Positions 6,570 to 8,178 of a stretch of 8,178 nt of DNA are shown in pieces. Source of the stretch: Gemmatimonadales bacterium UBA1120 (lineage in GTDB: Bacteria > Gemmatimonadota > Gemmatimonadetes > Longimicrobiales > Gaopeijiaceae); NCBI GenBank assembly GCA_002313925.1, contig DCAZ01000111.1:1-8178 (forward strand), given 5' to 3'. Position numbers and translations under genes: made by a program. Below the pieces are notes generated by a model. The model was not told the origin of the DNA. It saw only the letters and a list, made by a program, of their open reading frames with translations, and did not search any database. The first letter of the stretch is position 1; every line of letters starts with the position of its first letter.

Positions 6570-8118
6570 CTAGGAAAGCTGCTGTAGCTACATAGACTAG
6601 GCCGGCAGGAATAAGGATTGCCACACCAAGCACAATCGGATGTGCCGCGGGAAGTCTCAGCTGAAGGAGGACCCCTGAACCTACAGCTAATGTCGCGGCT
6701 AACATTACACGGAGCACTGCAGAAGAACCCGGTCCATGTGCCCCTATCATGATACGCAGTGAGCGGCGAAGAAGAACATATTCGAGCCAAGCTCCTGCGG
6801 AAGCCCCAAGGGCAAGTCCAGCTGCTCCCAGACGAAGCTGCACGAACCCTAAGTCATCTAGGGGAATCATGAGCGAAAGACCGATCACGATCGATACAAC
6901 AATACGGATGTATGCGATTTTGGCTGGCGTCTTTGTGTCTCGCAAAGCATAGAAAGCTGATGACAACACACGAGAACTAGCTGAAGCAGGCAACCCGATG
7001 GCATAAGCGCCTAGCACACCCCATGTAACAAGAGTCTCAACCGAACCGAACGCTCCAGTCTGGAATACTGCAGCCACAACGACATCTCCTAACACTAGAT
7101 ACACTGCAGCTGAGGGTATTACGAAGAAGGACACCCTTCTCAACGCGGTGGAAACTCGAGACGCTAGGACTTGTTCTTCTTCCACTCGCATACGTGACAG
7201 CTCTGGTAGTTCTGAAGCTGCAACACTTATCCCGAAAAGAGAGATCGGGAGCATATAGAAGGTCTGAGCATATCCCAGTACAGCCACAGCGCCATCAACT
7301 AGCAGAGCAGCTAAGAATAGATCGAGCCAACCACTCAGATTGATAACACCACGAGCCGTCACAACGGGGATAAAATTTTGGATCGCCTCCTTAAGTCCTT
7401 CAACGTGGCGACCCACTGAGATATGCAGACCAGTCCGGTATTTCAGAACGAACGGTACCTGGAACATGAGTTGGAGTGCACCGCCTACTAATGCACCCCA
7501 ACCAAGGGCCACCACTAAGTCCCTCTCACCCAGGTCGAGGTACACAAAGCCACCCACCATCGCCGCTATCATTGAAACATTCCAAAGGACTGGGGCGACA
7601 TAGGAGATGAAGAAACGGCGGTGACTATTCAGGATTGTCAGGGCCCATGCGGATATAACAAGCACGCCAGTCATTGGGAATAGAATCCTTACCAACGTTA
7701 TGGTGATGGCCTGCTTGTCTGGGGACCATCTAAAAAACAAGACTTCTACGAGCAACGGAGCCACGAGAATTCCTAGCAGTGCGAGTCCCCCGCCAACTAC
7801 CGTCAGAATCCCTAAGGCCGCACCTGCTAGATGTCCTGCCTTCTCTTCTTCTCCCTTTTCGAGGTACTCTGCATAAATTGGGATAAGTGAAGCTGATAGC
7901 GTGCCTTCACCCAGAAGATTTTGAATGACATTTGGGAGCCGCAGGGCTGCTCTCCATGCATCTGCAAAATCACTGCTGCCAAAGTAGTGCGCAAAAACTC
8001 GATCCCGGATGAAGCCTACTAACCGGCTCAAGAAAATTCCAGCTCCAACACGGGTAGCCGCGCTCACCCCGGGGCTGCTCTCGTGTCCTACGACTCCAGG
8101 GGGTGTCGGCACTCTCAC
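6538..8118 (-). CDS. murJ: lipid II flippase MurJ (MviN family)
   Basis: This inner-membrane protein of the MOP exporter superfamily moves the peptidoglycan precursor lipid II to the outer face of the membrane. The 526 residues hold many hydrophobic spans consistent with the family's 14 helices. The N-terminal signature is intact: SRLVGFIRD (31-39, with Arg38), then ADAW (52-55) with the conserved Asp53, then LPNVIQNLLGEG (61-72) and SASLIPIYAEYL. The position of the cavity arginine of the E. coli LPNLLRR segment is Gln66 here; I believe this Q-N form is normal in Gemmatimonadota-like lineages. The start is uncertain. GTG at 8118 overlaps a possible upstream stop as GTGA and is limited by an in-frame TAG further upstream. 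GTG at 8112 or 8067 is also possible, and a 20-residue polar leader before the first helix favours one of the shorter forms slightly. It heads the murJ-uvrC-gltX run. Confidence 0.95.
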   Translation of the reverse strand: MRVPTPPGVVGHESSPGVSAATRVGAGIFLSRLVGFIRDRVFAHYFGSSDFADAWRAALRLPNVIQNLLGEGTLSASLIPIYAEYLEKGEEEKAGHLAGAALGILTVVGGGLALLGILVAPLLVEVLFFRWSPDKQAITITLVRILFPMTGVLVISAWALTILNSHRRFFISYVAPVLWNVSMIAAMVGGFVYLDLGERDLVVALGWGALVGGALQLMFQVPFVLKYRTGLHISVGRHVEGLKEAIQNFIPVVTARGVINLSGWLDLFLAALLVDGAVAVLGYAQTFYMLPISLFGISVAASELPELSRMRVEEEQVLASRVSTALRRVSFFVIPSAAVYLVLGDVVVAAVFQTGAFGSVETLVTWGVLGAYAIGLPASASSRVLSSAFYALRDTKTPAKIAYIRIVVSIVIGLSLMIPLDDLGFVQLRLGAAGLALGASAGAWLEYVLLRRSLRIMIGAHGPGSSAVLRVMLAATLAVGSGVLLQLRLPAAHPIVLGVAILIPAGLVYVATAAFLGEKISDRVRR

Positions 8119-8178
8119 AGGAACCGGTAGAGGAAGTGACTCTCCTGGTTGAGTCGACTAATCTCTCTCTCGAAAGAC
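8115..8178 (-). CDS. possible 3' end of an upstream gene (cut by window edge)
   Basis: On the minus strand one frame is open from the right edge to a TGA at 8117-8115 and would end NQESHFLYRFL. Its stop overlaps the murJ GTG as GTGA, the usual form of tightly coupled gene pairs, which is the only support beyond the open frame. About 20 codons is too little to prove coding or identify a family. Another frame closes earlier at a TAG near 8160, so the upstream gene, if any, could end there instead. An AGGAGAG stretch lies about 21 bases before the murJ GTG, too far to serve that start. Confidence 0.35.
   Translation of the reverse strand, partial: SFEREISRLNQESHFLYRFL

Noticed and set aside
8162..8171. 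Short TC repeat near the right edge
   Set aside because: Five dinucleotide units at most, too short to call a phase-variable tract, and its coding context is cut by the edge.

Overview
The 8.2 kb window is bacterial chromosome. Every gene lies on the minus strand, so transcription runs from the right edge to the left edge. Reading that way it holds: the tail of a possible unidentified gene (right edge), murJ (lipid II flippase), uvrC (excision nuclease subunit), gltX (glutamyl-tRNA synthetase), a TPR lipoprotein gene, an intrinsic terminator, a tRNA-Gly(CCC) gene, a secreted S1-type sulfatase, and the first 24 codons of a further gene cut by the left edge. Base composition looks moderate and even throughout, and I saw no insertion sequence, integrase, CRISPR array or long repeat.

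The right half is a compact housekeeping operon. A possible upstream gene overlaps the murJ start by the four bases GTGA. murJ and uvrC overlap by up to 32 bases, and the uvrC stop is 4 bases from the gltX ATG. This spacing, with few Shine-Dalgarno sites, suggests translational coupling along one mRNA. After gltX comes a 125-base gap with a weak terminator-like hairpin. It is followed by an independently ribosome-loaded gene for a lipoprotein-like TPR protein with a C-terminal beta domain, which ends at a strong intrinsic terminator.

The left half starts with the tRNA gene. The sulfatase reading frame opens only 4 bases (GTG) or 16 bases (ATG) after the last tRNA base, with no room for a promoter and no Shine-Dalgarno site. 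The sulfatase is therefore most simply read from the tRNA promoter and released with a very short leader when the tRNA 3' end is cut. The sulfatase is directly followed, with a good ribosome site, by a gene whose N-terminus looks like a Tat export signal, so the two may form a small periplasmic catabolic unit.

Organism: a Gram-negative-type bacterium is likely, given the lipoprotein-like N-termini, sulfatase and MurJ. The MurJ segment LPNVIQNLLGEG and the sulfatase/Tat context recall Gemmatimonadota or a neighbouring phylum, but I cannot place it firmly. I found no undescribed system. The best leads are the tRNA-sulfatase junction, an altered conserved motif in GltX (RGVGH where RGDDH or similar is usual), and a palindrome that covers the ribosome site of the TPR lipoprotein gene.
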